DNA of 64,000 bases from Candidatus Jettenia sp. (GCA_021650895.1 CP091278.1:124001-188000), one strand, 5' to 3'. Positions 17,388-26,016 are shown, numbered from the stretch's first letter. Program-made: numbers and translations. The notes: generated by a model not told the origin, from the sequence alone.

Positions 17388-17558
17388 ATGCAAATTAAAT
17401 TGACGGCAGTCTACCAAAAGGTACCCGAAGGATATATCGGATTTGTGGAAGAGCTGCCAGGAGCTAATACGCAAGGAGCCACATTAGAAGAGGTACGGAG
17501 TAATCTGGAAGAGGCAGTACAATTAGTTCTGGAGGCCAACCGGGAATTAAAGGAGTGA
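17388..17558 (+). CDS. HicB-like antitoxin domain protein
   Basis: 56 residues. KVPEGYIGFVEELPGANTQG then TLEEVRSNLEEAVQLVLEAN is the partial RNase H-like fold of HicB antitoxins. It lacks the C-terminal DNA-binding part and no HicA lies beside it. The ATG at 17388 was chosen because the longer frame upstream runs through the structured spacer. It precedes the next small gene by 4 bp. Confidence 0.75.
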   Translation: MQIKLTAVYQKVPEGYIGFVEELPGANTQGATLEEVRSNLEEAVQLVLEANRELKE

Positions 17559-17562
17559 ATAC

Positions 17563-17790
17563 ATGAGTGCATCATTAACGCGTAAGAAAGACCTTATCAA
17601 GGTCAAACAGTTTGTAACCAATAGCGAAGGACAGAAAGTTGCTGCTATAATCGAAATGGAAGAGCTGAAACGGCTAGAGGAGTTACTTGAGGACATGGCT
17701 GATATAAAGGCTATTGAAGACAGAAAAAACGAGCCTGGAGAGGATTACGAGGCCTATAGTAAAAAAAGAAAGTCAAAGCTAGGTGTATAA
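17563..17790 (+). CDS. Phd/YefM-like antitoxin-type protein
   Basis: 75 residues, AAGGAGTG upstream. KQFVTNSEGQKVAAIIEMEELKRLEELLEDMADIKAIEDRKNEPG resembles the VTxxGxxxAVVIxxEEYxxL pattern of Phd/YefM antitoxins, followed by a charged tail. Coupled with the HicB-like gene, it may be one of two antitoxin-type genes without a toxin, or an unusual pair. No certain function. Confidence 0.55.
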   Translation: MSASLTRKKDLIKVKQFVTNSEGQKVAAIIEMEELKRLEELLEDMADIKAIEDRKNEPGEDYEAYSKKRKSKLGV

Positions 17791-17810
17791 GCTCATCATC
17801 CAATTTTTAA

Positions 17811-17908
17811 TGCAGGATGACAGTAGGAAATTTTCGGCGTTGCCTACGGCGGGCCTGTTATACCAAACAGCTCCGGTATGGTGGGGAGAAGCCGGCCACC
17901 CATCCTGC
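17811..17908. repeat. Structured 98-bp repeat R1
   Basis: Ends TGCAGGATG / CATCCTGCA pair. Inner GTAGG/CCTAC and GGCC/GGCC arms give a branched fold. It is nearly identical over its 5' half to the copy at 18402-18500; the two flank the RelBE-like pair. Confidence 0.8.
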
Positions 17909-17933
17909 AATTTACTTATGAGGAGATTTTGTT

Positions 17934-18137
17934 ATGAAAGTATCAGATTTAACGATTGAAGAGTTTGAAGATTTGCTTCGCAAAACGATAGAGGAAGAGA
18001 TTGAAGACCTCTCTATCATGTTAGACCCTACTGTAAAGGCGAAGATCGAGGAAGGATTGAAGGATATTAAAGAGGGTAGGGTTATATCCTTGGATGATCT
18101 CATAGCCCGAAGAAAGGCTAAACGTGGGAAAGTTTAA
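17934..18137 (+). CDS. RelB-type antitoxin partner
   Basis: 67 residues, from ATG at 17934 with AGGAGA upstream. VSDLTIEEFEDLLRKTIEEEIEDL then PTVKAKIEEGLKDIKEGRVISLDDL is like short antitoxins that precede RelE toxins. The C-terminus is basic. It overlaps the toxin start by 14 nt. Confidence 0.75.
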   Translation: MKVSDLTIEEFEDLLRKTIEEEIEDLSIMLDPTVKAKIEEGLKDIKEGRVISLDDLIARRKAKRGKV

Positions 18138-18390
18138 AGTCGTCTTTTCTGATAAGGCAGAAAAGGATACAGATACCCTAACAGATGATGACTTTAATCG
18201 TATTGTAACTGGATGTAAAAGACTCGAGGATAATCCCATTCCTGACGGCAAGCATATAAAGAAGCTTAAGGGCTATGAAGATCTTTACCGCTTACGAATT
18301 GGAGATTACAGAATCATCTTTGAATGGAAAGGATCGCAAATTAACATTGCAAGGGTTCTTACCCGGCAGGGCTTTGGAAAAAAATATTAA
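18124..18390 (+). CDS. RelE/ParE-type toxin
   Basis: 88 residues, GTG start at 18124. KFKVVFSDKAEKDTDTL, then PDGKHIKKLKGYEDLYRLRIGDYRIIFEW and INIARVLTRQG are the RelE superfamily signature; basic residues for RNA cleavage are present (R in YRLRIGDYRI). It overlaps the antitoxin, the common coupling. The pair is framed by structured repeats R1 and R2. Confidence 0.9.
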   Translation: MGKFKVVFSDKAEKDTDTLTDDDFNRIVTGCKRLEDNPIPDGKHIKKLKGYEDLYRLRIGDYRIIFEWKGSQINIARVLTRQGFGKKY

Positions 18391-18401
18391 GCAAACATAA
18401 T

Positions 18402-18500
18402 GCAGGATGACAGTAGGAAATTTTCGGCGCTGCCTACGGCGGGCCCGTTGAAAAAAATGGCTCCGATATGAGGGGACAAGGCCGGCCCTCCATCTTGCAA
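18402..18500. repeat. Structured 99-bp repeat R2
   Basis: Second copy of R1: identical from TGCAGGATGACAGTAGG through TTTTCGGCG with one change, then diverging in the loop, and closing with GGCCGGCC and CATCTTGCA. Confidence 0.8.
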
Positions 18501-18614
18501 TCTTTAAATAAAAAGGCCCATAACAACATTTGCAACGAAAGGAGGATATTTAAGCTGGATGAGAACTTAAATATTATTTTATGCTTTGTCATTACAGGCC
18601 TTTTCTCGTAATTT

Positions 18615-19205
18615 CTAATCCATTCCAACAAACTCATTCCAGAGTTTTTCTTTTAATGTAATACTTTCCTGTGTATCTGGTGCAGCTATCGCCCTGAATC
18701 TTTCTGGTAAGTCTGAACGTGATAACAGAGGCACATAACGACCACCACTCCGCATAGCTACCCATAATAAATTTGCTGTATTGCCAACTGCTTTCTCAAA
18801 TTTATCCTGGTATATCTCTGCTATTTTATCCCATATACCCAAAGAAGTATCAACCATTTTCCGCTCTATTTCTGCTATGAAGTTTCCTTGTTTTGCAATA
18901 ACATCTTCGCTAAAGCTAATAAGTTCCATTGCATCGTTATATTCCTTTGCCATTGCAATCGATTTTTTCCTTATGCCTTCCAGCTCAGCTTGTGTAATTT
19001 CGTTTCTAATAAAGCGTCCAATAGCATCTTTTTGATTATACTCACCCTTTGACGCCTTATCCTCCAATTCTTTAAGATCCTTCTTTATCTGAGCCAGTTT
19101 AGATTCAATATCGGACAGCTTATTTTGTTCTGCTACCAACTGGCTTTGTAATTCCTTATACACTTTAACTTCCTGAATTTCTAATAATGCTGTTTGCTTC
19201 GCCAT
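18615..19205 (-). CDS. Unknown coiled-coil protein of the island
   Basis: 196 residues. The first half is strongly coiled-coil (VYKELQSQLVAEQNKLSD, then LAQIKKDLKELEDKA) and continues helical to about residue 125. The C-terminal part is aromatic and basic (ANLLWVAMRSGGRYVPL, DLPERFRAI). No recognised domain, signal or membrane segment. It follows a small unknown gene by 4 bp and both lie at the distal end of the island; a phage-related role is only a guess. Confidence 0.6.
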   Translation of the reverse strand: MAKQTALLEIQEVKVYKELQSQLVAEQNKLSDIESKLAQIKKDLKELEDKASKGEYNQKDAIGRFIRNEITQAELEGIRKKSIAMAKEYNDAMELISFSEDVIAKQGNFIAEIERKMVDTSLGIWDKIAEIYQDKFEKAVGNTANLLWVAMRSGGRYVPLLSRSDLPERFRAIAAPDTQESITLKEKLWNEFVGMD

Positions 19206-19209
19206 ACCC

Positions 19210-19455
19210 TTAACTCCTTTCTAAAAAGTTTTGGATTATAAAAAGTTCTGGATTTTTCTTTGAAACCTCGGAGAATGCCTCGCTATAGGTGACATTTGGA
19301 TCATTTCTCATATATCCCTCAATAAGTACTTCTGTAGTTCTACGGTTGTATTCAGTTTCATCAAGGGAAACTCTATTTATCAACATGCCTGTATCATCAT
19401 TCATAAATTCCAAAAAGCGTTCCTCACCTATTTTAACCGTTCTTTTTGTGATCAT
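19210..19455 (-). CDS. Unknown small island protein
   Basis: 81 residues. No recognised family. It is acidic-to-neutral, with RTVKIGEERFLEFMNDDTGMLI and VTYSEAFSEVSKKNPEL. It is the first gene of the pair with the coiled-coil protein downstream. Its start lies about 170 bp from the distal att repeat. Confidence 0.55.
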   Translation of the reverse strand: MITKRTVKIGEERFLEFMNDDTGMLINRVSLDETEYNRRTTEVLIEGYMRNDPNVTYSEAFSEVSKKNPELFIIQNFLERS

Positions 19456-19625
19456 GCCTTTCCTATCTTCTTTCTAAAAAAGCACTGTGAACTATGTGAA
19501 CTAATTGTGAACACAATTCTCCAAAACAACCCGAAATTAACTTTAACTGAATTCATCAATATAAACGATAACACAAACAAAATAAAACACTTGAAACTAT
19601 CAATAAAAAAGTTATAATTATAAAA

Positions 19626-19676
19626 CTTGCTCGACAAGCAAGAGGCCACTGGTTCGAGTCCAGTATCGCCCACCAT
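19626..19676. repeat. attR-like 51-bp copy of the tRNA-Val 3' half
   Basis: Matches 14415-14465 with one difference (AGGCCACTGG for AGGTCACTGG). No 5' half of a tRNA is present, so it is not a functional tRNA. Confidence 0.85.
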
Positions 19677-19790
19677 AGAGTAATGAAAAGATTTACTAAT
19701 TACGATATCGAATACCTAAAAGAGGTTGTTGCTAAATCTCAGTATAAAGTTATAGTATAGCGAGGAGCAGGAAGGGATACATTTTAAGGA

Positions 19791-21602
19791 ATGGTTAAGG
19801 TTACATTGCCTGACGGAACAAAAAAAGAGTGTAAAGATACTCTGGCTGCATCTGTAGTTACCGGGAATACAAAAGAAGATTTGGAAATTCTTCGTCATAG
19901 TGCAGCTCACATTATGGCACAAGCGGTCAGCAGGTTATTTCCTGGTGTGAAACTCGGTATAGGTCCTACTATTGAGAATGGATTCTATTACGATTTTGGT
20001 CTTCAGCACGGTCTGTCTGAAGAGGATCTGAAAAAAATTGAAGATGAAATGTCCAGAATTATTCGGGAGGATCTTGTCTTTAAAAGGACGGAATTGCCTC
20101 GTGACGCCGCTATAAAGAAGATGGAAGCTCTTGGACAGCCTTTTAAAGTGGAACTTATTAAGGATATCGAGAGTGATACGGTATCATTTTATTCACAAGA
20201 CGACTTTGTAGATTTGTGTCGTGGACCCCATATTCATCGGACAGGCGCACTAAAGGTCTTTAAACTTCTGAACGTAGCAGGCGCTTATTGGCGTGGAAAA
20301 GAGACGAATCCCATGCTACAGCGCATTTATGGTACTGCATTTTTTACTCAGGCTGAGCTTGAGAAATATTTAAAATTTCTGGAAGAGGCAGAAAAACGGG
20401 ATCATCGAAAAATAGGCAAAGATTTAGATCTCTTTAGCTTCCATGAAGAGGGGGGACCGGGGTTAACCTTTTGGCATCCAAAAGGCGCCCGGATGCGGAA
20501 TCTGATAGAGAATTTTTGGAGAGAAGAACATTTCAAGCGGGGGTATGAGATCCTTTATAGTCCGCACATAGCAAAAATCAATTTATGGAAGACCAGTGGT
20601 CATTGGAATTTTTATCGGGAGAGTATGTACTCGCCTATAGATGTTGAGGGGCAGGAATATATCCTGAAGCCTATGAATTGCCCCTTTGCTGTGCTTATGT
20701 ATAAGACGAAACTCCATAGTTACCGTGAGCTTCCCCTACGATGGGGGGAACTAGGGACTGTATACCGATACGAGAGGTCCGGTGTCTTACATGGCTTGCT
20801 GCGTGTACGAGGGTTTACTCAGGATGATGCTCATATATTCTGTACCCCTGATCAGCTAGAGGATGAGATACTGGGGGTATTAGAACTGGCCCAGTTTATG
20901 CTATCAAGCTTTGGGTTTCATGAATATGAGATAGAATTAAGTGTGCGTGGCAAGGGTGAAAAAGAAAAGTATATAGGACGGGATGATGTTTGGGATCATG
21001 CCGAAAACGCCTTAAAAATTGCCCTTGATAAGAAAGGGTTGCCGTATACCCGTATGGAAGGAGAGGCAAAATTTTATGGTCCGGCCATTGATATTAAGGT
21101 TAGGGATGCTCTTGGAAGAGGATGGCAAGGGCCTACCATTCAGGTAGATTTTAACCTTCCTGAGAGGTTTGATGTGAAGTATGTTGGTTCAGACGGTTTT
21201 CATCATCAGGTAGTAATGGTTCATCGTACAGTCCTGGGCGCTATGGAACGATTTATAGGATGTTTGATAGAACACTATGCTGGTGATTTTCCGTTATGGA
21301 TAGCGCCAATTCAAATGCGGATATTGCCGATTACTGATACGCATATTGAGTATGCAAAAAAATTGCAAGCGATGTTGCTTTCAAAGAGTTTTAGGGTAGA
21401 ATGTGATACAGGGAATGCAAAGATTAATTATAAAATACGGGAAGGCACCCTGGAAAAAATTCCTTATTTATTGATTGTTGGTGATAAAGAAATGCAGGAT
21501 GGCACTGTTTCTGTCAGAAGTAGAAGGAAAGGGAATGAGGGGGCAGTTTCTGTTGAAGATTTTATAAAAAATATCGATGCTGAAATTCAGGAAAAGAGAT
21601 AG
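19791..21602 (+). CDS. thrS: Threonyl-tRNA synthetase with shortened TGS domain
   Basis: 603 residues, short for ThrRS (about 640). Charges tRNA-Thr in the cytoplasm. The editing domain (HSAAH, DLCRGPH) and class II catalytic core (RSGVLHGLLRVRGFTQDDAHIF, the zinc ligands, and TVLGAMERFIG) are intact, and the anticodon-binding domain ends the protein. The N-terminal TGS domain is cut down: VKVTLPDGTKKE and a few residues run directly into VTGNTKEDLEILRHS, where about 40 residues usually intervene. The frame is kept, so this is an internal deletion rather than a frameshift. It starts the thrS-infC-rpmI-rplT-pheST block. Confidence 0.95.
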   Translation: MVKVTLPDGTKKECKDTLAASVVTGNTKEDLEILRHSAAHIMAQAVSRLFPGVKLGIGPTIENGFYYDFGLQHGLSEEDLKKIEDEMSRIIREDLVFKRTELPRDAAIKKMEALGQPFKVELIKDIESDTVSFYSQDDFVDLCRGPHIHRTGALKVFKLLNVAGAYWRGKETNPMLQRIYGTAFFTQAELEKYLKFLEEAEKRDHRKIGKDLDLFSFHEEGGPGLTFWHPKGARMRNLIENFWREEHFKRGYEILYSPHIAKINLWKTSGHWNFYRESMYSPIDVEGQEYILKPMNCPFAVLMYKTKLHSYRELPLRWGELGTVYRYERSGVLHGLLRVRGFTQDDAHIFCTPDQLEDEILGVLELAQFMLSSFGFHEYEIELSVRGKGEKEKYIGRDDVWDHAENALKIALDKKGLPYTRMEGEAKFYGPAIDIKVRDALGRGWQGPTIQVDFNLPERFDVKYVGSDGFHHQVVMVHRTVLGAMERFIGCLIEHYAGDFPLWIAPIQMRILPITDTHIEYAKKLQAMLLSKSFRVECDTGNAKINYKIREGTLEKIPYLLIVGDKEMQDGTVSVRSRRKGNEGAVSVEDFIKNIDAEIQEKR

Positions 21603-21629
21603 TTCTAAACTTTTTGGAGGAGACTATAC

Positions 21630-22127
21630 ATTTCACAAGAACTAAGGATTAACGAACGTATTCGCGCTGCTACGATACGATTGATAGACGAGAATGGTGC
21701 ACAGGTTGGGGTGATTAGCAAAGAAGAAGCCCTTGCAAAAGCAAAGAGCGTGGAGCAAGACCTTGTTGAGGTAGCTCCGGATGCAAATCCTCCTGTTTGC
21801 CGGATTATGAACTACGGCAAGTATAAATATAAACAAAAGAAAAAGATGCATCAAAAGCAGCATGTAGTTCAATTGAAAGAATTAAGAATAAGGCCAAAAA
21901 CCGGAGAACATGATATTCAAACGAAGATTCGTCAGGCGAGGAAATTTTTAGAAAGCAAAAATCGTGTACTTATCAATATGCTGTTTAAAGGAAGAGAACG
22001 GGCTCATTCTGAGCTGGGAGAAAATATTTTAAAACAGTTTGCTACCGCATTAGAGGATATTGCTAAGGTAGAAAAGGAAAAGATAGCAGATGAGCGAAAA
22101 ATGGGAATGATCCTGGCGCCTAAGTGA
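21630..22127 (+). CDS. infC: Translation initiation factor IF-3, AUU start
   Basis: 165 residues. I chose ATT at 21630 as start: GGAGGAG at 21616-21622 sits 9 nt before it, and the frame then reads the conserved SQELRINERIRAATIRLIDENG. An ATG-only start would delete the N-terminal domain. AUU initiation is the known autoregulatory start of infC in Enterobacteria. The protein binds the 30S subunit and checks the start codon. GVISKEEALAKAK, LVEVAPDANPPVCRIMNYGK and KELRIRPKTGEHD follow as in the family. Confidence 0.95.
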   Translation: MSQELRINERIRAATIRLIDENGAQVGVISKEEALAKAKSVEQDLVEVAPDANPPVCRIMNYGKYKYKQKKKMHQKQHVVQLKELRIRPKTGEHDIQTKIRQARKFLESKNRVLINMLFKGRERAHSELGENILKQFATALEDIAKVEKEKIADERKMGMILAPK

Positions 22128-22196
22128 TACAGATCTGCTCCTGTTGTGTTATTCGCATCATCGTATCTTCATTATCATTATCAGGGAGATTTATAG

Positions 22197-22394
22197 ATGC
22201 CAAAATTAAAAACCCATAAAGGGCTTAAGAAAAGAATAAAGATTAGTGCTAAAGGCAAGGTAAAGAGGCCGAAGGCCGGGAAAAGCCACTTGATGTCCGG
22301 AAAGCCAGGAAGGAAAAAGGGACATTTGAGAAAAAAAGATGAAGTATCCCCTGCTTTCAGTAAGAATATGAAAAGGGCTTTACGATTGCGTTAA
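22197..22394 (+). CDS. rpmI: Ribosomal protein bL35
   Basis: 65 residues, highly basic: MPKLKTHKGLKKRIKISAKGKVKR and the SHLMSGKPGRKKGHLRKK segment are bL35. It follows infC by 69 bp and precedes rplT by 36 bp, the standard infC-rpmI-rplT order. GGGAG lies just upstream of its ATG. Confidence 0.97.
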   Translation: MPKLKTHKGLKKRIKISAKGKVKRPKAGKSHLMSGKPGRKKGHLRKKDEVSPAFSKNMKRALRLR

Positions 22395-22430
22395 ACATAC
22401 TATTTAAATTTTTTATGAGAGATTAGTAAT

Positions 22431-22787
22431 ATGCCAAGAGCAACAAAAGGTGCTGCAAGAAAAAGGTCAAGAAAAAGGTTATTAAACAAAACAGAGGGCT
22501 ACTGGGGCGGAAGAGGTAACTTATACCGCAAGGCCATGGAGACCTATATCCGTGCCATGGTCTTTTCATTCCGGGACAGGAAGGCACGTAAGAGAAAATT
22601 TAGAGAATTATGGATTTCCAGAATCAATGCTGCCGTAAGGGAACGTGGCATGTCCTATAGCCGTTTTATCAGTGGATTAGTCAAGGCCAATGTAGATTTA
22701 AATCGAAAAATGCTGGCTGAAATGGCGGTAAATGATAAACCTGCCTTTGATAAGTTAGTCGAACAAGTAAAGGCAGCAGCAGGATAA
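22431..22787 (+). CDS. rplT: Ribosomal protein bL20
   Basis: 118 residues. MPRATKGAARKRSRKRLLNKTEGYWG, FSFRDRKARKRKFRELWISRINAA and the SRFISGLVKANVDLNRKMLAEMA part are bL20. It binds 23S rRNA early in 50S assembly and can repress its own operon in other bacteria. Confidence 0.97.
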   Translation: MPRATKGAARKRSRKRLLNKTEGYWGGRGNLYRKAMETYIRAMVFSFRDRKARKRKFRELWISRINAAVRERGMSYSRFISGLVKANVDLNRKMLAEMAVNDKPAFDKLVEQVKAAAG

Positions 22788-22892
22788 GGTATTCGTAGTT
22801 GCTGTATAATGTTTCTTTATCTTCGGTAAAGAACCATCAGTAGTCTGTTTTCAGGCGCTTCACTCGGTAGACCGCGGAAGCTTGTAAGATAT

Positions 22893-22940
22893 TAGGCACG
22901 TCTTTTCCTATAGACAAGGATAGAACGTGCCTCTTTTTTA
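22893..22940 (+). terminator. Terminator or attenuator between rplT and pheS
   Basis: AGGCACGT (22894-22901) pairs ACGTGCCT (22925-22932), followed by a T-rich run, ending 31 bp before pheS. It may end the ribosomal transcript or attenuate pheST. An upstream hairpin TTCTTTA/TAAAGAA (22813-22837) could be part of the same leader. Confidence 0.7.
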
Positions 22941-22970
22941 TAGAGTTTATTTTTAAGAAACACCTTTTTT

Positions 22971-23987
22971 ATGTTAAAAAAAACAGAAAAAGTAAAAAGA
23001 GACTTACAAGAAGAAATTCGTGCGGTAACTACATTGAAAGATGCAGAGCAACTCAAGATAAAATATCTTGGAAGAAAAGGTATTATCCAGGATTTCATGA
23101 AGCTTATTCCAGCGTTACCGGCAGAGCAACGTGCCGAGTTTGGACAACAAATTAACGCTTTAAAGGCGGAAGCTGCCAATTTTATAGAAGAGGCTATAGG
23201 AAAATTATCCCGGGAAGCGATTCCAAAAGTTAACAATGAGATATTTGATATAACCTTGCCGGGGAAATTGCCTCTGACAGGGAAAAAGCATCCACTTACT
23301 CAAACAATTGACGATGTCAAAGAAGTATTTGCCCGATTGGGTTTCGATGTAGTTTACGGACCTGAGGTTGAGCTGGAGTATTATAATTTTGAGGCCTTAA
23401 ATATTCCGGCGGATCATCCCTCCCGAACTGATTTTGATACCTTCTATATTAAAAATGATATTCTTTTAAGAAGCCAGACGTCTACGGTTCAGATTCGTGT
23501 TATGGAGAAACAAAAACCGCCGATCCGTATTATTGCCCCTGGTAAAGTATACAGACCTGATACGGTTGATGCCAGGCATTCATTTATGTTTCATCAGGTA
23601 GAAGGTCTGCTTGTGGATGAGGGGGTAAGCTTTGCAGACCTGAAGGAAGTACTGAACCAATTTATTAAAACCTATTTTGGCAAGGATGTTCGGATGCGTT
23701 TTAGACCATCCTTTTTTCCCTTTACAGAACCGAGTGCAGAGGTAGATATTTCGTGTTCTCTGTGTTCGGGTAAGGGATGCAGTGTTTGTTCTTACAGTGG
23801 ATGGGTGGAAATACTGGGGGCCGGAATGGTTGATCCTCATGTATTCAAGGCTGTCCATTATGATACTGAAAAATATACGGGTTTTGCGTTTGGGATGGGA
23901 GTCGAGAGGATTACCATGCTAAAACACGGTATCTCTGATATCCGCCTTTTCTATGAAAATGATATACGTTTTCTCTCTCAATTTTAG
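22971..23987 (+). CDS. pheS: Phenylalanyl-tRNA synthetase alpha subunit
   Basis: 338 residues. N-terminal coiled coil to about 90, then the class II catalytic core: HPLTQTIDDVKEVFARLGF, PGKVYRPDTVDARHSFMFHQVEGL, FRPSFFPFTEPSAEVD and GFAFGMGVERITMLKHG. A CSLCSGKGCSVC cluster is a zinc-binding-type insert known in some PheS. Its stop abuts the pheT ATG directly, so the pair is co-translated as an alpha2-beta2 enzyme. Confidence 0.97.
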   Translation: MLKKTEKVKRDLQEEIRAVTTLKDAEQLKIKYLGRKGIIQDFMKLIPALPAEQRAEFGQQINALKAEAANFIEEAIGKLSREAIPKVNNEIFDITLPGKLPLTGKKHPLTQTIDDVKEVFARLGFDVVYGPEVELEYYNFEALNIPADHPSRTDFDTFYIKNDILLRSQTSTVQIRVMEKQKPPIRIIAPGKVYRPDTVDARHSFMFHQVEGLLVDEGVSFADLKEVLNQFIKTYFGKDVRMRFRPSFFPFTEPSAEVDISCSLCSGKGCSVCSYSGWVEILGAGMVDPHVFKAVHYDTEKYTGFAFGMGVERITMLKHGISDIRLFYENDIRFLSQF

Positions 23988-25991
23988 ATGAAGATCAGCT
24001 ATAACTGGTTAAAAGAATATGCGTATTTTTACTTATCTCCTGAAGAGCTGGCTGATAAGTTAACCAATGCAGGATTGGTAGTTGCCGATATTAAACCGGT
24101 AGAAGACGATTACTGCCTGGAGGTAGAAGTTACTTCCAATCGACCAGATTGCCTTGGTATTATTGGTATAACGCGTGAAGTAATTGCGGCGGTTGGAGGA
24201 GAGTTACGCATACCAGATACGGATTTTGAGACATTATCTACCAAAGTAACAAAATTCATTGATGTTACCGTTGAAGATCCTGTGTTATGTCCTCATTATA
24301 CCGCCAGAGTTGTACGGCATGTAACCGTGAGACCCTCTCCAGAGTGGATGCAAAAGAAGTTGAGATGTATAGGCATCCGGCCGGTAAATAATATTGTAGA
24401 TATCACAAATTATGTGATGATGGAGACGGGACAACCGATCCATGCCTTCGATCTGGATAAGATCTCAGATCAAAAAATCGTGGTAAGAAGAGCTTTAGAT
24501 GGGGAAATGATTGTTGCTATAAACGGAGTAAAGCGGGCGCTTTTTCATGATATGTTGGTTATTGCCGACAGCAAAAGGCCTGTAGCTATTGCAGGTGTTA
24601 TGGGAGGCAAAGAAACAGAAGTATCTGATTCAACCAGGAATATCCTTCTGGAATGCGCTTTATTTGAGCCAGGACACGTGCGACGCACATCAAAGGAGTT
24701 AGGCGTATTCACGGATTCATCGTATCGTTTTGAGCGGGGTACAGATCCAGGGGGTATAGAACGGGCGTCTAAAAGGGCTGTAAAGCTTATGAAAGAACTG
24801 GCTGATGGAGAGATAGTGAGCGGAGTTATTGATATAAAACAGAGAGAGTATGAGAAGAAAAGGATTCCGCTTCGTATAGAAAGACTTCAGAAGATTTTGG
24901 GCATAGAAATAAAAAGAGACATTGCCAGCGATATCCTAAAAAGGCTTCAATTTACTATCGTAAACGAGATTGATAACTTTATAGATGTTGTGGTGCCAAG
25001 CTTCCGGGGTGATATTTATCGTGAGATTGACTTGATTGAGGAAATAGCCAGAATTTATGGGTACAATAACATTCCTGCAAAGACATCCATTTGTGTCCGG
25101 GGCAGTATAAAAAGCAAATATGAGGTGGTAGAGGATTGTATTCGTCAGTTTTTCATTGGCCTTGGGTTTTATGAAGTCAAGACCTTTAGTATTGTCGATA
25201 TCTCACCATTACAATCAGTAAAACTGTGGTCAGAGCAAGATGCCTTGGATATTGCCAATCCGCTTAGACAGGAAGAGAGTCGCATGCGGACGAGCTTATT
25301 ACCAAGCCTTATCAATGCCAAGAGATATAATGTGAATCATGGTAACGAATCCATAAAGATATTTGAGATCGCCAGAGTCTATCTTGCAGGTGATAAACTG
25401 CCTCACGAAAAGACCTGTTTATCCCTGCTCATAGATGCGGATTTTTTCACTTTGAAGGGTATTATTGAATCATTAGTATTGCACTTAGGTATCTCTTTAA
25501 AACGTGAATGGATTTCCTTCAGTGAACCCAAATTGTTTAGGGATGAAAGGGCAGCAAAGATTCAACTCGATGATAAAACTTTGGGGTATTTGGGGGAGGC
25601 CAGCAGAGAATTGGGGTTTAAAACATCCTTCTGCTTATCCGAATTGGATATGGACTTCCTGGCAGAAAAATCAAATTTTGAAAAAAGATATCATCCTTTG
25701 TCGCTATACCCTCCTGTCTTCCGCGATCTGGCAATTATTGTTGATGAAGAGGTACTGTGGACGTCTATTGAAAAGTGCATTACAGCCACACATATATCTT
25801 TCTTAAAAGGAATACATTTTTTTGATGTTTATCGTGGTAAGCAGATACCGGCAGGAAAAAAAAGTGTTGCCTTTAACCTTTGTTTTCAAGCTGAAGACCG
25901 TACATTAAAAAGTGAAGAGGTTGAAACTGCTGAGTGGACTATCCTCGATGTGCTTCATACAACACTCGATGCAGAATTGCGAAAGCTATAA
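23988..25991 (+). CDS. pheT: Phenylalanyl-tRNA synthetase beta subunit, short form
   Basis: 667 residues, versus about 790-800 in most bacteria. The N-terminal NWLKEYAYFYLSPEELADKL runs straight into LEVEVTSNRPDCLGIIGITRE, so the inserted tRNA-binding OB fold (B2) is absent. The editing B3/B4 core, B5 fold, catalytic-like domain and the C-terminal anticodon-binding FDX-ACB domain (YPPVFRDLAIIVDE) are present. Length and motifs suggest a natural short PheT, not a broken gene. Confidence 0.95.
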   Translation: MKISYNWLKEYAYFYLSPEELADKLTNAGLVVADIKPVEDDYCLEVEVTSNRPDCLGIIGITREVIAAVGGELRIPDTDFETLSTKVTKFIDVTVEDPVLCPHYTARVVRHVTVRPSPEWMQKKLRCIGIRPVNNIVDITNYVMMETGQPIHAFDLDKISDQKIVVRRALDGEMIVAINGVKRALFHDMLVIADSKRPVAIAGVMGGKETEVSDSTRNILLECALFEPGHVRRTSKELGVFTDSSYRFERGTDPGGIERASKRAVKLMKELADGEIVSGVIDIKQREYEKKRIPLRIERLQKILGIEIKRDIASDILKRLQFTIVNEIDNFIDVVVPSFRGDIYREIDLIEEIARIYGYNNIPAKTSICVRGSIKSKYEVVEDCIRQFFIGLGFYEVKTFSIVDISPLQSVKLWSEQDALDIANPLRQEESRMRTSLLPSLINAKRYNVNHGNESIKIFEIARVYLAGDKLPHEKTCLSLLIDADFFTLKGIIESLVLHLGISLKREWISFSEPKLFRDERAAKIQLDDKTLGYLGEASRELGFKTSFCLSELDMDFLAEKSNFEKRYHPLSLYPPVFRDLAIIVDEEVLWTSIEKCITATHISFLKGIHFFDVYRGKQIPAGKKSVAFNLCFQAEDRTLKSEEVETAEWTILDVLHTTLDAELRKL

Positions 25992-26016
25992 AGCTATAAC
26001 AGTGTAATGCCGTTAC

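Larger units (their letters stand above)
14466..19676. mobile_element. 5.2-kb tRNA-Val integrative island, integrase decayed
   Basis: Bounded by the 51-bp repeats. An integrase C-terminal remnant sits next to the tRNA. Cargo is two RHH proteins, an antirepressor, another RHH, HigBA, HicB-like and RelBE-like pairs, and two unknown proteins. No complete recombinase is present, so it is probably fixed unless mobilised in trans. Confidence 0.8.

Noticed and set aside
17811-17908. Reading R1/R2 as integron attC sites
   Set aside because: No GTTRRRY / RYYYAAC core at the ends and no integron integrase were seen.
19452-19676. Minus-strand frame starting MVGDTGLEPVASCLSS at the attR repeat
   Set aside because: This string arises from translating the reverse of a tRNA 3' end; it is not a protein gene.
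19683-19760. 25-codon frame MKRFTNYDIEYLKEVVAKSQ before thrS
   Set aside because: It could be the cut-off start of a gene, but it is too short and without partner sequence to support.
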